IMG/VR virus record: IMGVR_UViG_3300017771_000063
Location: 1-30,357 of that record
Length of the DNA: 30,357 bases
Source of the DNA: a virus
Reading direction: 5' to 3' (one strand)
The position numbers and the translations under genes were made by a program. Shown here piece by piece: positions 1-8,989 of this stretch; the first letter of the stretch is position 1; the number at the start of each line of letters is the position of its first letter. The notes under the pieces are model-generated. The model was given only the letters and a program-made list of their open reading frames with translations, was not told the origin of the DNA and did not search any database.

Positions 1-9
1 AAACTCATT

Positions 10-516
10 TTATTCTCCACATTTTTTTGATGGATCACCAACCTGTCTCCAGTCTTGTTTAACCCAAGTTTTTAAACTGCCACCGCTACTTGTTCCGCTG
101 ACATTGCTTTTACTAGATCTTTTATACTTACCTTTAGCTGCAGCAGATCTTTTAGCGTTAATAACCTTTTGTCTTTCTTCTTTACTCATGCTAGCAATTT
201 TAGCTTTAGGTAAACAAACTTTTTTTGTACCTCCGCCTTTTGCTTTGACTTTTTTAACTTCTTTTTTTCCTAAAGGAGAAGTTTTACGACAACTACCTTT
301 AGCATTTTTCTTAGTTCCAGGAACTCTTTCGTAACCGTCCCAGCAATCTAAAGGTGATTTTCTTTTCTTTTCTGCTTCAGAAAGACTAGCGTCATTACCT
401 TTACCTCTTCCAGCTGCCGCAGCTGTTCTACTACGCATCTTATTCCAAGGTTGCGTGTGCATTACGTTTGCCCAGCAATGCCCTAGAGGCGAATCTGTTT
501 TTTGTTTATAAGCCAT
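10..516 (-). CDS. Lys-rich, Cys-containing small basic protein (168 aa)
   Basis: Function not recognised. The protein is very basic (many KK and KR pairs) with scattered cysteines near W and G residues: GHCW near the start, DCWDGYERV and GSCRK in the middle, VCLP later, and a final KKCGE. The C-terminal stretch SLKTWVKQDWRQVGDP is reminiscent of the small W/C-containing domain called DUF5872 in phages and algal viruses, but I am unsure of that name. The ATG at 516 is preferred because it overlaps the preceding gene's stop as TAATG; an in-frame GTG two codons upstream (522) lacks this coupling. It is the last complete gene of the cassette, and another ATG (complement of 6-8) opens directly after its stop and leaves the window. 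High charge suggests DNA or RNA binding, possibly as a packaged protein; this is inference. Confidence 0.75.
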   Translation of the reverse strand: MAYKQKTDSPLGHCWANVMHTQPWNKMRSRTAAAAGRGKGNDASLSEAEKKRKSPLDCWDGYERVPGTKKNAKGSCRKTSPLGKKEVKKVKAKGGGTKKVCLPKAKIASMSKEERQKVINAKRSAAAKGKYKRSSKSNVSGTSSGGSLKTWVKQDWRQVGDPSKKCGE

Positions 517-848
517 TAGCACTTACCTTTTTTCTGTTGCTTTGAAGCCCACATATTAGCATAAGCGCTAGGATATACATCAAATTTTTTTCTTGCAGCT
601 GCTTTACAACCTGCGCTTAGTTTTGCATATAATGCTGATCCCAGTTTAGCAGGTGTTTCAAAGTCTGATCCTATATCTTTTGAGCTTCTTGGAAGTTTAG
701 GGTATTTCTTATAAACGTCCTGTTGTTGATCGTAGGTTAAAGTATCAAAGCCAAACTCGCCATAGCGTTCTTGAGCTATTTTTTCTTTATTAGCTTTCAT
801 ACCAGCCTTGTACATAGCCTTAGCCGTTTTAGGGTTTATTTTTGCCAT
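516..848 (-). CDS. small basic protein with CKAAARKKFDVYPSAYAN-type motif (110 aa)
   Basis: Function unknown. Lys-rich protein whose C-terminal third holds the motif GCKAAARKKFDVYPSAYANM followed by WASKQQKKGKC, with two cysteines bracketing a conserved-looking YPSAYAN core. I associate this pattern with small proteins of marine phages and algal viruses (DUF5872-like), but could not verify it. The ATG at 848 is chosen: the longer frame to 872 would need a TTG start and would overlap the giant gene more deeply. Even so the gene overlaps the giant gene by 20 nt and is coupled to the next gene through TAATG. Like its neighbour it may be a nucleic-acid-binding virion or early-acting protein; this is inferred from charge and position only. 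Confidence 0.75.
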   Translation of the reverse strand: MAKINPKTAKAMYKAGMKANKEKIAQERYGEFGFDTLTYDQQQDVYKKYPKLPRSSKDIGSDFETPAKLGSALYAKLSAGCKAAARKKFDVYPSAYANMWASKQQKKGKC

Positions 849-3800
849 CTTTCTTTTTATTTTGTAATTCAATTATTTTTTTAACTCTAGCGTCTTCATA
901 ACGCAATGCTTTAATTTGTTTTTTATCAAGACCTAAATCTAGTAGCATTTGTGTTTGCTCAGATGTATTAGTATCACGTTTCATTACTTGAATCTCTTGC
1001 TTTTTAAGCTCTTCAGGCGTAGGTTCAACCGGTTTATCCCAGCCGCCATAATAAGGCAAACCAACATCATAAGAAGACCAACCTAGTGCCAGTGAAACTT
1101 TCTGCCACATTTGTGATTGCTCGCTTAATATACCTCTTATGTTATTTGCTTTTTTCATAACACGGTCAATAGGTAAATTTGTGAAAGCTGTTACAATTTG
1201 AGCACCTGCTAAATAAGCTGGGTTATCAAGACTAAAACCTTTTTCTTTTATTTCTTTCATGTTCCAGCTAAAGCTTTTTAAACCACCAACAAATTTTCTA
1301 TATTTAGAACTGATAGCAGGTGAAAAACTTAAAGCTTCAATAGAGGCTGCTTCATATTCAGGTCTCTTCTTGCCAGACTCTTCGTATATTTTCATTAAAG
1401 TGTTTTTAACAGCAACCATACTCATGCCAGCAATACCTAAACCTTTTAACTGAGAATCAACCATGCCGTTTGCCATTCTAGCTATTCTTTTATCATCACG
1501 AGCTTTTTTCTTTGGATCTTCATCTTCATCGTCATCACCAAATCCTATTGCAAATAAGGCTTGTTGCATGGCGTTGAATATTAAGTTTTGAATAACACCA
1601 TAATAAGCTATTCTAGCAATTTTAACTTTTGGATCACCACGACCTGCTATTAAATCTTGTAGATCTCTTTTTTGTAGTCTTACATATTGCATTGGAGTAT
1701 TGGCCCAGTTAAGTATAACACGACCCGCGCCAGAAGCTTGTTGCATACTAATTTTAGAAGGATCACTTGACTGCTGGCTTTCTTCTGCTACATCTTTAAA
1801 GTCTTCAAATGCTTTTTGTTCTGCAAGCTTTTGGTCCATACCTTCTTTTAAATACTTTTTAATTCTATTTCTATAAAAAGTAGAACCACCTGTTGCAATA
1901 GCAAAACTATCTGCGTATCTAGTAAACACAAAGCCTTTACTAAGTAAAAACGCTATAGCTGCTTTAGGTTTATTTTGAGAATCTTTTACAGCGTCTGCTA
2001 TTTCAGATTCACTTACGTTTATCTTAAGACCATTACGGCGCTGTACTAAATAGTCAGAATTTATTAACTTCATAAAGTCTGCCCAGTATTGCTTTTGATT
2101 TGCAAATGCAGCGCCTGCTTTTATAATATTATTATCACCCCAATTTAAAAAGTTTACAGCAGATATAGTTTGAAGCAGCGCAGATTTAGTATTTAAGAAC
2201 ATTACAGCACCAACAGAGTTGTTAACCCAGTCAAGAACAGCGTTGCTAGAATCAGTATAACCTAATCTATTCGTGCCAGCTTTCATACGAGCTAAACTAT
2301 TTTCTAAAGCTTTACGCCAACGAGTACCATAAGCAGCTTCCATTTTGTTTAAGTTCTCAGGTGAAAATATAATATCTACATTTTCTTGCCACTCTTGTTG
2401 ATATTCTTTACGGTTAACTTTATTAATACCACCAATAATATCTGTAGTTAGATTACCACCTAACCACTCTTTACCAGGCTTAGGATATGGTTTACCTTTT
2501 TGAATAGACATGAGTTGATCTGCAAAAGCTTGAAGCTTAGCGTCATCAGTTATAAACTTATTAAGTTTTTTAACGTCAGTTTTTGAAAGCCCAGGTATTG
2601 ACATACCTTGCTGAGTCCATATGTAAGCGCGAAGCGCATGTTGATACGTGAATTTACCAACACCTGTTTCTGTTTCTAATGTTTTAGGTAAACCTGGAAA
2701 CTGCTCTTTTAAAGCCATAAAGTCATTAGCTGCAGCTATCTTAGCTTGTATTATAGAATCTTCAGCTCTATTGTATAGATCAATAAGGTTTGTTTTTAAG
2801 AACTCATACTGAGCTTCACCTTTTTTGCCATTACCTAATAAGCTATACAATAAACCTTTAAAATCTTCAGCAGATGAAGCTAATGTTAGCCAATCAAATC
2901 TACCTTTATCTCTACCTACTGTTCTAGCTTTAGCGGCAGAAAAAGTTTTATATGATTCAATACCCGAAGAGTCTTGTATCATATCATTAACCACAGTATT
3001 AAATGTTTGCTTTTTACTAGCTCTAGCTTGCTGAACTTTAGATTTAACATCTATTTGATCTAATACTTCTTTAACTGCTTTAACATTTTTACCAGCGTCA
3101 TCTGCAAAATAAAAGTCATTATAGCCTTCAGCCGCTTTGCCAGCAATCCATCTACCTTTAGCTGCGGCTGTGCCATCGCCTAAACCAGTTATATTACCTA
3201 AAGGTATATCAATACCTAGCGCTTTCATAAAAGCTTTAATAGGACCATCAGCTTCTTGTGGTCTTGCTGTTAATATAAATAAATCTTCTGTACCACGCTT
3301 GTCTGCTATTTTTTTAGCAACATCAAACAGCGGTCCTTTCTTGCCATCAATTACCTTAGAAAACTGAGCAAAATCAAAAGTAGCACCTTGAGCTTCAAGA
3401 TCTGCTGCTTGCTCAGCAAACTGTGTAGCATTTATTTCTGTAGTAGCACCAGGTGTTTCTTTTAAAACTTCTTGCTTTTGTGACTCATTCAAACTATCGT
3501 AACCTTGTTTATAACCAGGTAAATTTTCAAATTCTTTTTTAAACTTTCTTCTAGCTACAATATCAAGCATGTCCGTGTCAATTTGAGACATTGGCTTTAT
3601 TACTATAACTTTACTATTTGATCTAGCTAAAGTGTCGTCAAAATCAAACACCCTAATTTTTTTAACTGGTTTGTCTAACTTTCTACCTTCTGCTAAAGCT
3701 TTGTCAAAAGTATTAAGCTCATTTACTACTTTAACAGTATTAGCATCTTGTTCACCTTCTATTTTTAAATTATTAGGAGCTAGGTTGTTTATTTTCTTAG

Positions 3801-6800
3801 ACTGCCTGGCTTTAGAAACCTCTGCTTCTAATTGAAAATCTAGTAGCTTTCTAGCTTTAGCTCTTGTAACTGCGTTATCACCAGTTAATATTCCAGCTTC
3901 TGTTAATATTACTTGATATATTAATTTACCCTGTAGTTGTACTACATTTATATTTTGCCTTAAATTTGGAGCAACTTCTACATTAAAATCTACAGCAACA
4001 TTTTTATCAAACACTTCTAAGTTGTTAGGGTTTAAACTAGCAGAATCTCCGTTTTTATTTTTATAGCCATTAAAATATCTTAACAAAGAACTAGGAACAG
4101 CATCCCAGTCTGCATCTTTACCTGATTTTATAGCTTTATTTAAAGCTTCCATTAAAATAGGGTGAGAAGTTCCTCCGCTATTTCTCCAAACGTTTCCATC
4201 TGAATCAACTAAATTTCCATCAACTATATCACTTTCTTTTTTTAAAGCTACTTGAATATAACTTGTTTTAATCCACTGTTTATATCTTTTTAAAGAATTT
4301 TTAGCAGCTGCAATTTTTTCCTCTAGCTCTGGCAATTTCTGCTTTGCTCCTTCAAGTTCTGCTTTATCTTTTAATTTTATTGCTTCAACTATATTTCTAT
4401 ATATTTGAAGTTTTGTTTTAGCGTGTTCTATTGCTTGAAAAACATGTTCATCTACAACTTCGCGTCTTTTACGTGTTTTACCGTTTTCTGTTATAACAGC
4501 TCCAGATTCAACACCGGCATTAGTAGCTTGGTTTCTATTTTGATTAGCGTTTAAAGCGTAATGATACATAAAGTCAGTTAAAACAGCAAAAGCTTCTTCT
4601 GATGTTTTAGCTACTTCAAGTTCTGCGTCTATTAATAAATCAACTCCTTTATTGTGAAGATCTAAATTACTAAGTCTTAATTTGTATTTAGCTCCGTCTT
4701 TTTGACCTAAAGCTTCTCTTACTTGAGTTATTTGATCTTCAGTAAAATCAGGTGTATTTTTTATTGCATCTTTTTTTATAGATTCTAATTCTAAAATTTC
4801 ACCTTTTGCAATTAAATCTTTAGCTTCTTGTCTTAATTTAGAATCTAATATTTTGTTAGAGTCTGTTATCATGTCAAGCCCTACGCCTCTTTTAGCTAAA
4901 CTAGAAACCTTATTTCCAAGCGAAAAATTAACTGATTTTTTAAGAACTTCTATAGGAAAAATAGATCCAAAAACATCTACTAGTATTTTTCTTCTTAAAG
5001 ACTTATCATTTCTTACTTTTTCTAAAGCTTCTTGATTAGCTATTTGCTTTATCTCTTTAAGCCCAGATGTTTTAGGCTGTTTTTTAATACTAAACCTAGC
5101 ACCTGTTCTTGTTCTAGCTACAGGATCTGGTACAGCTTGCTCAAATATTAAGTTTCTAAGAGATAAGTTAGCTAAGCCTTTTAATGCTTGAGCGTCAGCT
5201 GATCTGTATATTGCGTCTTTACCTTTTTTTACTTTAGCTTCAAGATTTAATGCGTCAATTATATTTTTATAATCTCTTAAACCTTTTCTAGTATCTCTTA
5301 CGTATTTGTTTTTAGAATTTTTAGTAAATAAAGCTTCTAATATTTTACCAGGTATTGATGTTGATTTGCCTTCTATGTTCGCAGATTCAGCTAGCATGGC
5401 AAAGTCAGCGTCTGCGTTTGCGTTTAACAGTTGTTGTAAAGCCGTAACAGCGCCTGACTCAACATCTTTTTTCATGATGTTTTGAGTTTTGCTAGAAAAT
5501 CTATTAGCTTTTAATCCAGTAGCTTTTTCCATCAAAGCAGCAACCGCAGGTCCTATATCTTTGATGTCTTTAAACTCTTTTATTTCACCTTTATAGAAGT
5601 TAGCAATGTCATCTGCAATAGCCTCTTCAAACATCGCGTCTACCTCGGCCTTTGTGCTAACACCTAAATTACCTAATATTGTACTAGGATACTTCCTAGA
5701 TGCTTTAGGGGTTGTTCTAGCCCTTGCTTTTGGCTTCGTAGTAGTTGTTTTACCACCAGTTGTTTTGCTTTCAATTTTTCTTTGAATGTTTTCGTCTGTA
5801 GTAGATTGAATTATACGCTCATACCTAGGATCATTTTTAAAAAACTCAAAAAGTCTAGCGTCTAAAAGCTTACCACCTGCTGTTGACGAGTTTAAATAAC
5901 CCATTATACTATCATTTCTAGCAGGATCGTAACCTTTAAGCAGACCTAACATGCCTCTTGATTCGTCATATAGAAAGTTTCTTATAACGTCTTCTCTAGC
6001 AATAGCGTCAGCATCAAATTTTAATCTACGATCTATTTCATTAAACATAGCTGGATCATTAGCTATTTCAAAAGCAGTTTCTTGTTTAGTATTAGGATCA
6101 ACAAGCTTGTCTTTAAGTGATTCTACTTTTTGATATATACGCTCTGATGTTCTAGCTTTACCTTGTTCAGTAGTTTCAGTTCCTTTTATAGTCCCGGTTT
6201 TCGCAGCCACATCTGCGCCTTTACCACTCTTAATTGCTTTATTGTATCCTTTAACAAAGTCTAAAGCACTTCTACCAGTTCTAAAGCTAATATTTAATTT
6301 ACCACCGCTAAATATACTTTTTAGTGTTCTGCCAAAATCTGCAAATTTATCAATTAAAGTAGTGTTTTCTACTATTTGATCACTAGATAAACCTTCACTA
6401 GTTAAAGTAAAAACTTCTTCATAATACTGATCTTCATTTATATCACCATCTTTAAATTGCTTATTGACTTGATCAAGTCTATTAGTAAGTAAAGCATCCA
6501 TTTCTATGCCATCACTGTTTAATAAAGCCTCTAGTTTTTTACCAGCATCTATTTTTGCAGCGCTATTATTTACAAATATTTTATCTAATAAAGCATGTAA
6601 AACCTCATGTTGAGCTGTAGTAGCTACATTATCCTTTAAAGCAGAAACTTCGTTTAGTATAATTTGAGTAGTACCATCACCCATTCTAGATATAAAACCA
6701 TAGTTTTGGTCTTTAGCAGGTAGTATATTTCCTTTTTCATCTCTAGCTAAGCCTACAACTTCACCGCCATTGGCTTCTATTGCTTCAACAGATGATATAA

Positions 6801-8979
6801 GATCTTCTGTGCCTTTAATATTCTCAAGACCTACGCCTTCAAGACCTTCAATAAAAGTCTCAGCACCTTTTATGTTTTTTGAAATTCTGTCTTGTGTAAC
6901 TAAGTTGTTTAATTCTGTATCTACTTCTTTAAGCCTAGTTGATTCTTCTTTTGTTAAACTAGAGTTATCTACTTCTTTTACTTTTTGTTGTAGATTTTTT
7001 TGCTCAATCATTAAATCAACCATAGCGGGTTGATTAGCTTCTCCTATATCTAGTTTTGTTAAAGTATTTACAGCGCCTTCAGTTTGTCTAAAGTTGTTTT
7101 TTATTTCATCACCTTTTTCTACACTGATTTCACCTGCATCTACTTGCGCTTGAACAGCTTTATCTAAAGCCATTTTAGCGACTGGATTTTGAGATAATTT
7201 TATACTGTTTTCAGTAGCTATTGGAGCTATATAAAGTTCTGTGACATTATTAAGATCAGCGTCTTTTATAGTTCTATTAACTTGTCTCGCTTGAGCATTT
7301 TGACTAATAACAGTATTAACAGCTCCACCAGCCGACAACTTTCCACCTAATGCACCACCAATTAAAAACGTGTCTATAAGTTCACTCCAAAAACCAATAA
7401 AAGCTTTTTCATCATCTAGTATATAAGAATCTGCTAGTTTATTAACAAGAAGCGTAATGCTTTCTGATGATCCTTCTGCGCCAAAATCTTTAGCTACTTG
7501 ACCAACTATTTGTTTAATGCTTTTTAGCGCAGCATCTTTTGGTATAGCTTTAAAAACTCTTTTACCTATACCCCTAAGTACGTAATCAGAAAAACCTTCA
7601 CTAACGCCATGTATTAAACTATTTGTGTTTAATTTACCGCTTAAATCTTCTCCTTGTTCTTGTTTTTCTAAACTACTCGCGGCCGCTTCGCCGGCTACTA
7701 TAGATCCAATCCCTACATATGGTACCATAGCTTGAACTAAAGATGGCAATGACTTTAAAGCCTCTGAAGACATTCTAACAGTTGCGTCCCATACTTTTCT
7801 AGTATCTAATTCTTTAAATCCTTCTCCAAACAATTCTCCAACACCTTGATCGTATTGAACCATTGTTTCATTTATAGCATCAGATTTTTGTTTAAAATTA
7901 GTAGATATACCTTGTAAGTAGTTAACAATATTAGAATTATCAACAGGTAATTTCATGCCAACCATTTTATTTAAAACCTGTTGTCTTTTTTCTACATCTA
8001 AGCTGTTATATAGTTCTAATGTTTTATCGTCTGCTAAAGCTATAAATAAGTTTTCATTAATAAAAGTAGGAAGTCTTGATAGACTACTTAGAGCTCTATA
8101 CGTATTAGACTTAATTCCTTTTAATGTTTCTCTTATTTGAACTACTTTTTGCTTGTTTTGAAGCATTAAGCTTTCTGTTATAGAGCTTTCAAGCAGCGTA
8201 GGATCTTGTATAATATAATCTTCTTCTGTAAGCTCCATTAAAGAACTAGGTTTTTTACCTGTTCTTTTTTCAAAGTTTTTCATTGCATCTTCTGTGGATG
8301 CTTTAGGTAACTCTTTTTGCGGCACATAAAAACCACCATCTTCTGCTCTTACAGCTAAATTCTTTTTTTCAGGATCTGTTTCAAGTAAAGTTACAGTACC
8401 AGGTTCTTCTTGAATCTTTTTTAATTGTTCCTGATATGCTTCAAATTCTTTTTTCTGATCTTCATTTAAATGACCAAAAGTGTTTGCTATTGAAAACTCG
8501 GCAATATCACTAGCTTTTATAAAATCTTCTTCACCTTTTTTTCTAGTTAAATAATCTAAACCACCTTGATCATTTACAGAAAACTTATATTCGTAATCAT
8601 CATTTTCTGGTGAATATACTTCGTTGGTTTTAGCTACGTTTTCATATTGTTTTTGATAATTTCTAGTAGCATCTAACTGCTCATCAGTCATGCCTGCCTG
8701 GAACTCACCAGGTTTAATTTCTTGAGATGCTAATTCTCCATCTCCAGAGTCTGAAGGATCGGATACTTCGTTTGTTTCCGCTGTTACAGTCGTATCCGTC
8801 TCCGCAACAGCAGGTGAATTTCCCTCTTTTACTACTTCAGTTGTTTCTTTAACCTCCATTTCTTCTGGAGCTTTATAACTAGTAGATGATTTCCACTCTT
8901 CTATTCTTCTTTTAATTTCTGTAGAATCAAGAGGCGGTTGAATTGCTTGTAGTTCCTGTACTTTTTCTATTAACAGCAT
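829..8979 (-). CDS. giant polyvalent-type virion/ejected protein with metallopeptidase and HAD domains (2716 aa)
   Basis: Probable internal virion protein, occupying the position of T7 gp16 and likely delivered into the host with the DNA (inferred from order, size and domains). Visible in sequence: an acidic, disordered N-terminus (about residues 30-95); two hydrophobic glycine-rich segments near 414-432 and 525-550; a coiled-coil-like stretch about 640-720; a zinc-metallopeptidase motif HEVLH at 791-795 with a candidate third ligand E854/E855; a Thr/Lys-rich linker; long charged helical regions; a HAD domain (DFDDT at 1779-1783, T1904, D1960-D1961); and a C-terminal module with hydrophobic helices around 2459-2478 followed by an Asp/Glu run. 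Such multi-enzyme giants are known as polyvalent proteins of phages and mobile elements. I see no peptidoglycan hydrolase motif and no DxDGD polymerase motif. Only 10 nt separate its ATG from the preceding stop. Confidence 0.9.
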   Translation of the reverse strand: MLLIEKVQELQAIQPPLDSTEIKRRIEEWKSSTSYKAPEEMEVKETTEVVKEGNSPAVAETDTTVTAETNEVSDPSDSGDGELASQEIKPGEFQAGMTDEQLDATRNYQKQYENVAKTNEVYSPENDDYEYKFSVNDQGGLDYLTRKKGEEDFIKASDIAEFSIANTFGHLNEDQKKEFEAYQEQLKKIQEEPGTVTLLETDPEKKNLAVRAEDGGFYVPQKELPKASTEDAMKNFEKRTGKKPSSLMELTEEDYIIQDPTLLESSITESLMLQNKQKVVQIRETLKGIKSNTYRALSSLSRLPTFINENLFIALADDKTLELYNSLDVEKRQQVLNKMVGMKLPVDNSNIVNYLQGISTNFKQKSDAINETMVQYDQGVGELFGEGFKELDTRKVWDATVRMSSEALKSLPSLVQAMVPYVGIGSIVAGEAAASSLEKQEQGEDLSGKLNTNSLIHGVSEGFSDYVLRGIGKRVFKAIPKDAALKSIKQIVGQVAKDFGAEGSSESITLLVNKLADSYILDDEKAFIGFWSELIDTFLIGGALGGKLSAGGAVNTVISQNAQARQVNRTIKDADLNNVTELYIAPIATENSIKLSQNPVAKMALDKAVQAQVDAGEISVEKGDEIKNNFRQTEGAVNTLTKLDIGEANQPAMVDLMIEQKNLQQKVKEVDNSSLTKEESTRLKEVDTELNNLVTQDRISKNIKGAETFIEGLEGVGLENIKGTEDLISSVEAIEANGGEVVGLARDEKGNILPAKDQNYGFISRMGDGTTQIILNEVSALKDNVATTAQHEVLHALLDKIFVNNSAAKIDAGKKLEALLNSDGIEMDALLTNRLDQVNKQFKDGDINEDQYYEEVFTLTSEGLSSDQIVENTTLIDKFADFGRTLKSIFSGGKLNISFRTGRSALDFVKGYNKAIKSGKGADVAAKTGTIKGTETTEQGKARTSERIYQKVESLKDKLVDPNTKQETAFEIANDPAMFNEIDRRLKFDADAIAREDVIRNFLYDESRGMLGLLKGYDPARNDSIMGYLNSSTAGGKLLDARLFEFFKNDPRYERIIQSTTDENIQRKIESKTTGGKTTTTKPKARARTTPKASRKYPSTILGNLGVSTKAEVDAMFEEAIADDIANFYKGEIKEFKDIKDIGPAVAALMEKATGLKANRFSSKTQNIMKKDVESGAVTALQQLLNANADADFAMLAESANIEGKSTSIPGKILEALFTKNSKNKYVRDTRKGLRDYKNIIDALNLEAKVKKGKDAIYRSADAQALKGLANLSLRNLIFEQAVPDPVARTRTGARFSIKKQPKTSGLKEIKQIANQEALEKVRNDKSLRRKILVDVFGSIFPIEVLKKSVNFSLGNKVSSLAKRGVGLDMITDSNKILDSKLRQEAKDLIAKGEILELESIKKDAIKNTPDFTEDQITQVREALGQKDGAKYKLRLSNLDLHNKGVDLLIDAELEVAKTSEEAFAVLTDFMYHYALNANQNRNQATNAGVESGAVITENGKTRKRREVVDEHVFQAIEHAKTKLQIYRNIVEAIKLKDKAELEGAKQKLPELEEKIAAAKNSLKRYKQWIKTSYIQVALKKESDIVDGNLVDSDGNVWRNSGGTSHPILMEALNKAIKSGKDADWDAVPSSLLRYFNGYKNKNGDSASLNPNNLEVFDKNVAVDFNVEVAPNLRQNINVVQLQGKLIYQVILTEAGILTGDNAVTRAKARKLLDFQLEAEVSKARQSKKINNLAPNNLKIEGEQDANTVKVVNELNTFDKALAEGRKLDKPVKKIRVFDFDDTLARSNSKVIVIKPMSQIDTDMLDIVARRKFKKEFENLPGYKQGYDSLNESQKQEVLKETPGATTEINATQFAEQAADLEAQGATFDFAQFSKVIDGKKGPLFDVAKKIADKRGTEDLFILTARPQEADGPIKAFMKALGIDIPLGNITGLGDGTAAAKGRWIAGKAAEGYNDFYFADDAGKNVKAVKEVLDQIDVKSKVQQARASKKQTFNTVVNDMIQDSSGIESYKTFSAAKARTVGRDKGRFDWLTLASSAEDFKGLLYSLLGNGKKGEAQYEFLKTNLIDLYNRAEDSIIQAKIAAANDFMALKEQFPGLPKTLETETGVGKFTYQHALRAYIWTQQGMSIPGLSKTDVKKLNKFITDDAKLQAFADQLMSIQKGKPYPKPGKEWLGGNLTTDIIGGINKVNRKEYQQEWQENVDIIFSPENLNKMEAAYGTRWRKALENSLARMKAGTNRLGYTDSSNAVLDWVNNSVGAVMFLNTKSALLQTISAVNFLNWGDNNIIKAGAAFANQKQYWADFMKLINSDYLVQRRNGLKINVSESEIADAVKDSQNKPKAAIAFLLSKGFVFTRYADSFAIATGGSTFYRNRIKKYLKEGMDQKLAEQKAFEDFKDVAEESQQSSDPSKISMQQASGAGRVILNWANTPMQYVRLQKRDLQDLIAGRGDPKVKIARIAYYGVIQNLIFNAMQQALFAIGFGDDDEDEDPKKKARDDKRIARMANGMVDSQLKGLGIAGMSMVAVKNTLMKIYEESGKKRPEYEAASIEALSFSPAISSKYRKFVGGLKSFSWNMKEIKEKGFSLDNPAYLAGAQIVTAFTNLPIDRVMKKANNIRGILSEQSQMWQKVSLALGWSSYDVGLPYYGGWDKPVEPTPEELKKQEIQVMKRDTNTSEQTQMLLDLGLDKKQIKALRYEDARVKKIIELQNKKKDGKNKP
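3025..3660 (-). other. HAD-superfamily phosphatase-like domain within the giant protein
   Basis: Residues about 1774-1985. Motif I is VFDFDDTLA, with the nucleophile/acid pair D1779 and D1781 and T1783. Motif II is the threonine of FILTARP (T1904). Motif IV is the acidic pair D1960-D1961 in YFADDAGKN. Candidate motif III lysines lie in the KGR/AGK segment before motif IV. All four HAD elements occur in the right order, with a roughly 110-residue cap between motifs I and II that contains a Gln/Ala/Glu-rich stretch. A phosphohydrolase or nucleotidase-type activity is expected of the family; the substrate is unknown. Confidence 0.75.
6385..6777 (-). other. zinc metallopeptidase domain within the giant protein
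   Basis: Residues about 735-865 of the 2716-aa protein. The zinc-binding HExxH motif is HEVLH (residues 791-795, bases 6595-6609), preceded by a strand-like IILNEVSAL and AATTAQ-type lead-in typical of peptidases where N and A/T residues precede the HExxH helix. Some 60 residues later YYEEVF (bases 6409-6426) offers glutamates 854/855 as the third zinc ligand, as in gluzincins. The layout resembles metallopeptidase domains of phage polyvalent proteins. Catalytic activity is inferred from these residues only; no substrate can be named. Confidence 0.65.
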
Positions 8980-8989
8980 TTAATTAAAT

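Noticed and set aside
1-8. Start of a further gene (ATG at complement of 6-8)
   Set aside because: Only the first two codons lie inside the window, so nothing can be said about its product.
104-334. Plus-strand open frames scattered across the window
   Set aside because: All lie inside convincing minus-strand genes, show low-complexity hydrophobic translations mirroring Lys/Glu-rich sense codons, and lack leaders or family features.
517-522. Upstream GTG start for the 168-aa basic protein
   Set aside because: The ATG at 516 overlaps the preceding stop as TAATG, the pattern used by several other junctions here.
849-872. Longer start for the 110-aa basic protein
   Set aside because: The upstream start would be TTG and deepen the overlap with the giant gene; the ATG at 848 is the simpler choice.
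4100-6260. Repeated NKAIKSGK-AD peptide in the giant protein
   Set aside because: Only two short copies far apart with different surroundings; not enough to argue for a domain duplication.
829-8979. Virion RNA polymerase, as in some crAss-like giants
   Set aside because: I looked for a DxDGD-type catalytic motif and found none; the only acidic run (DDDEDED) lies in a hydrophobic-helix region without polymerase context.
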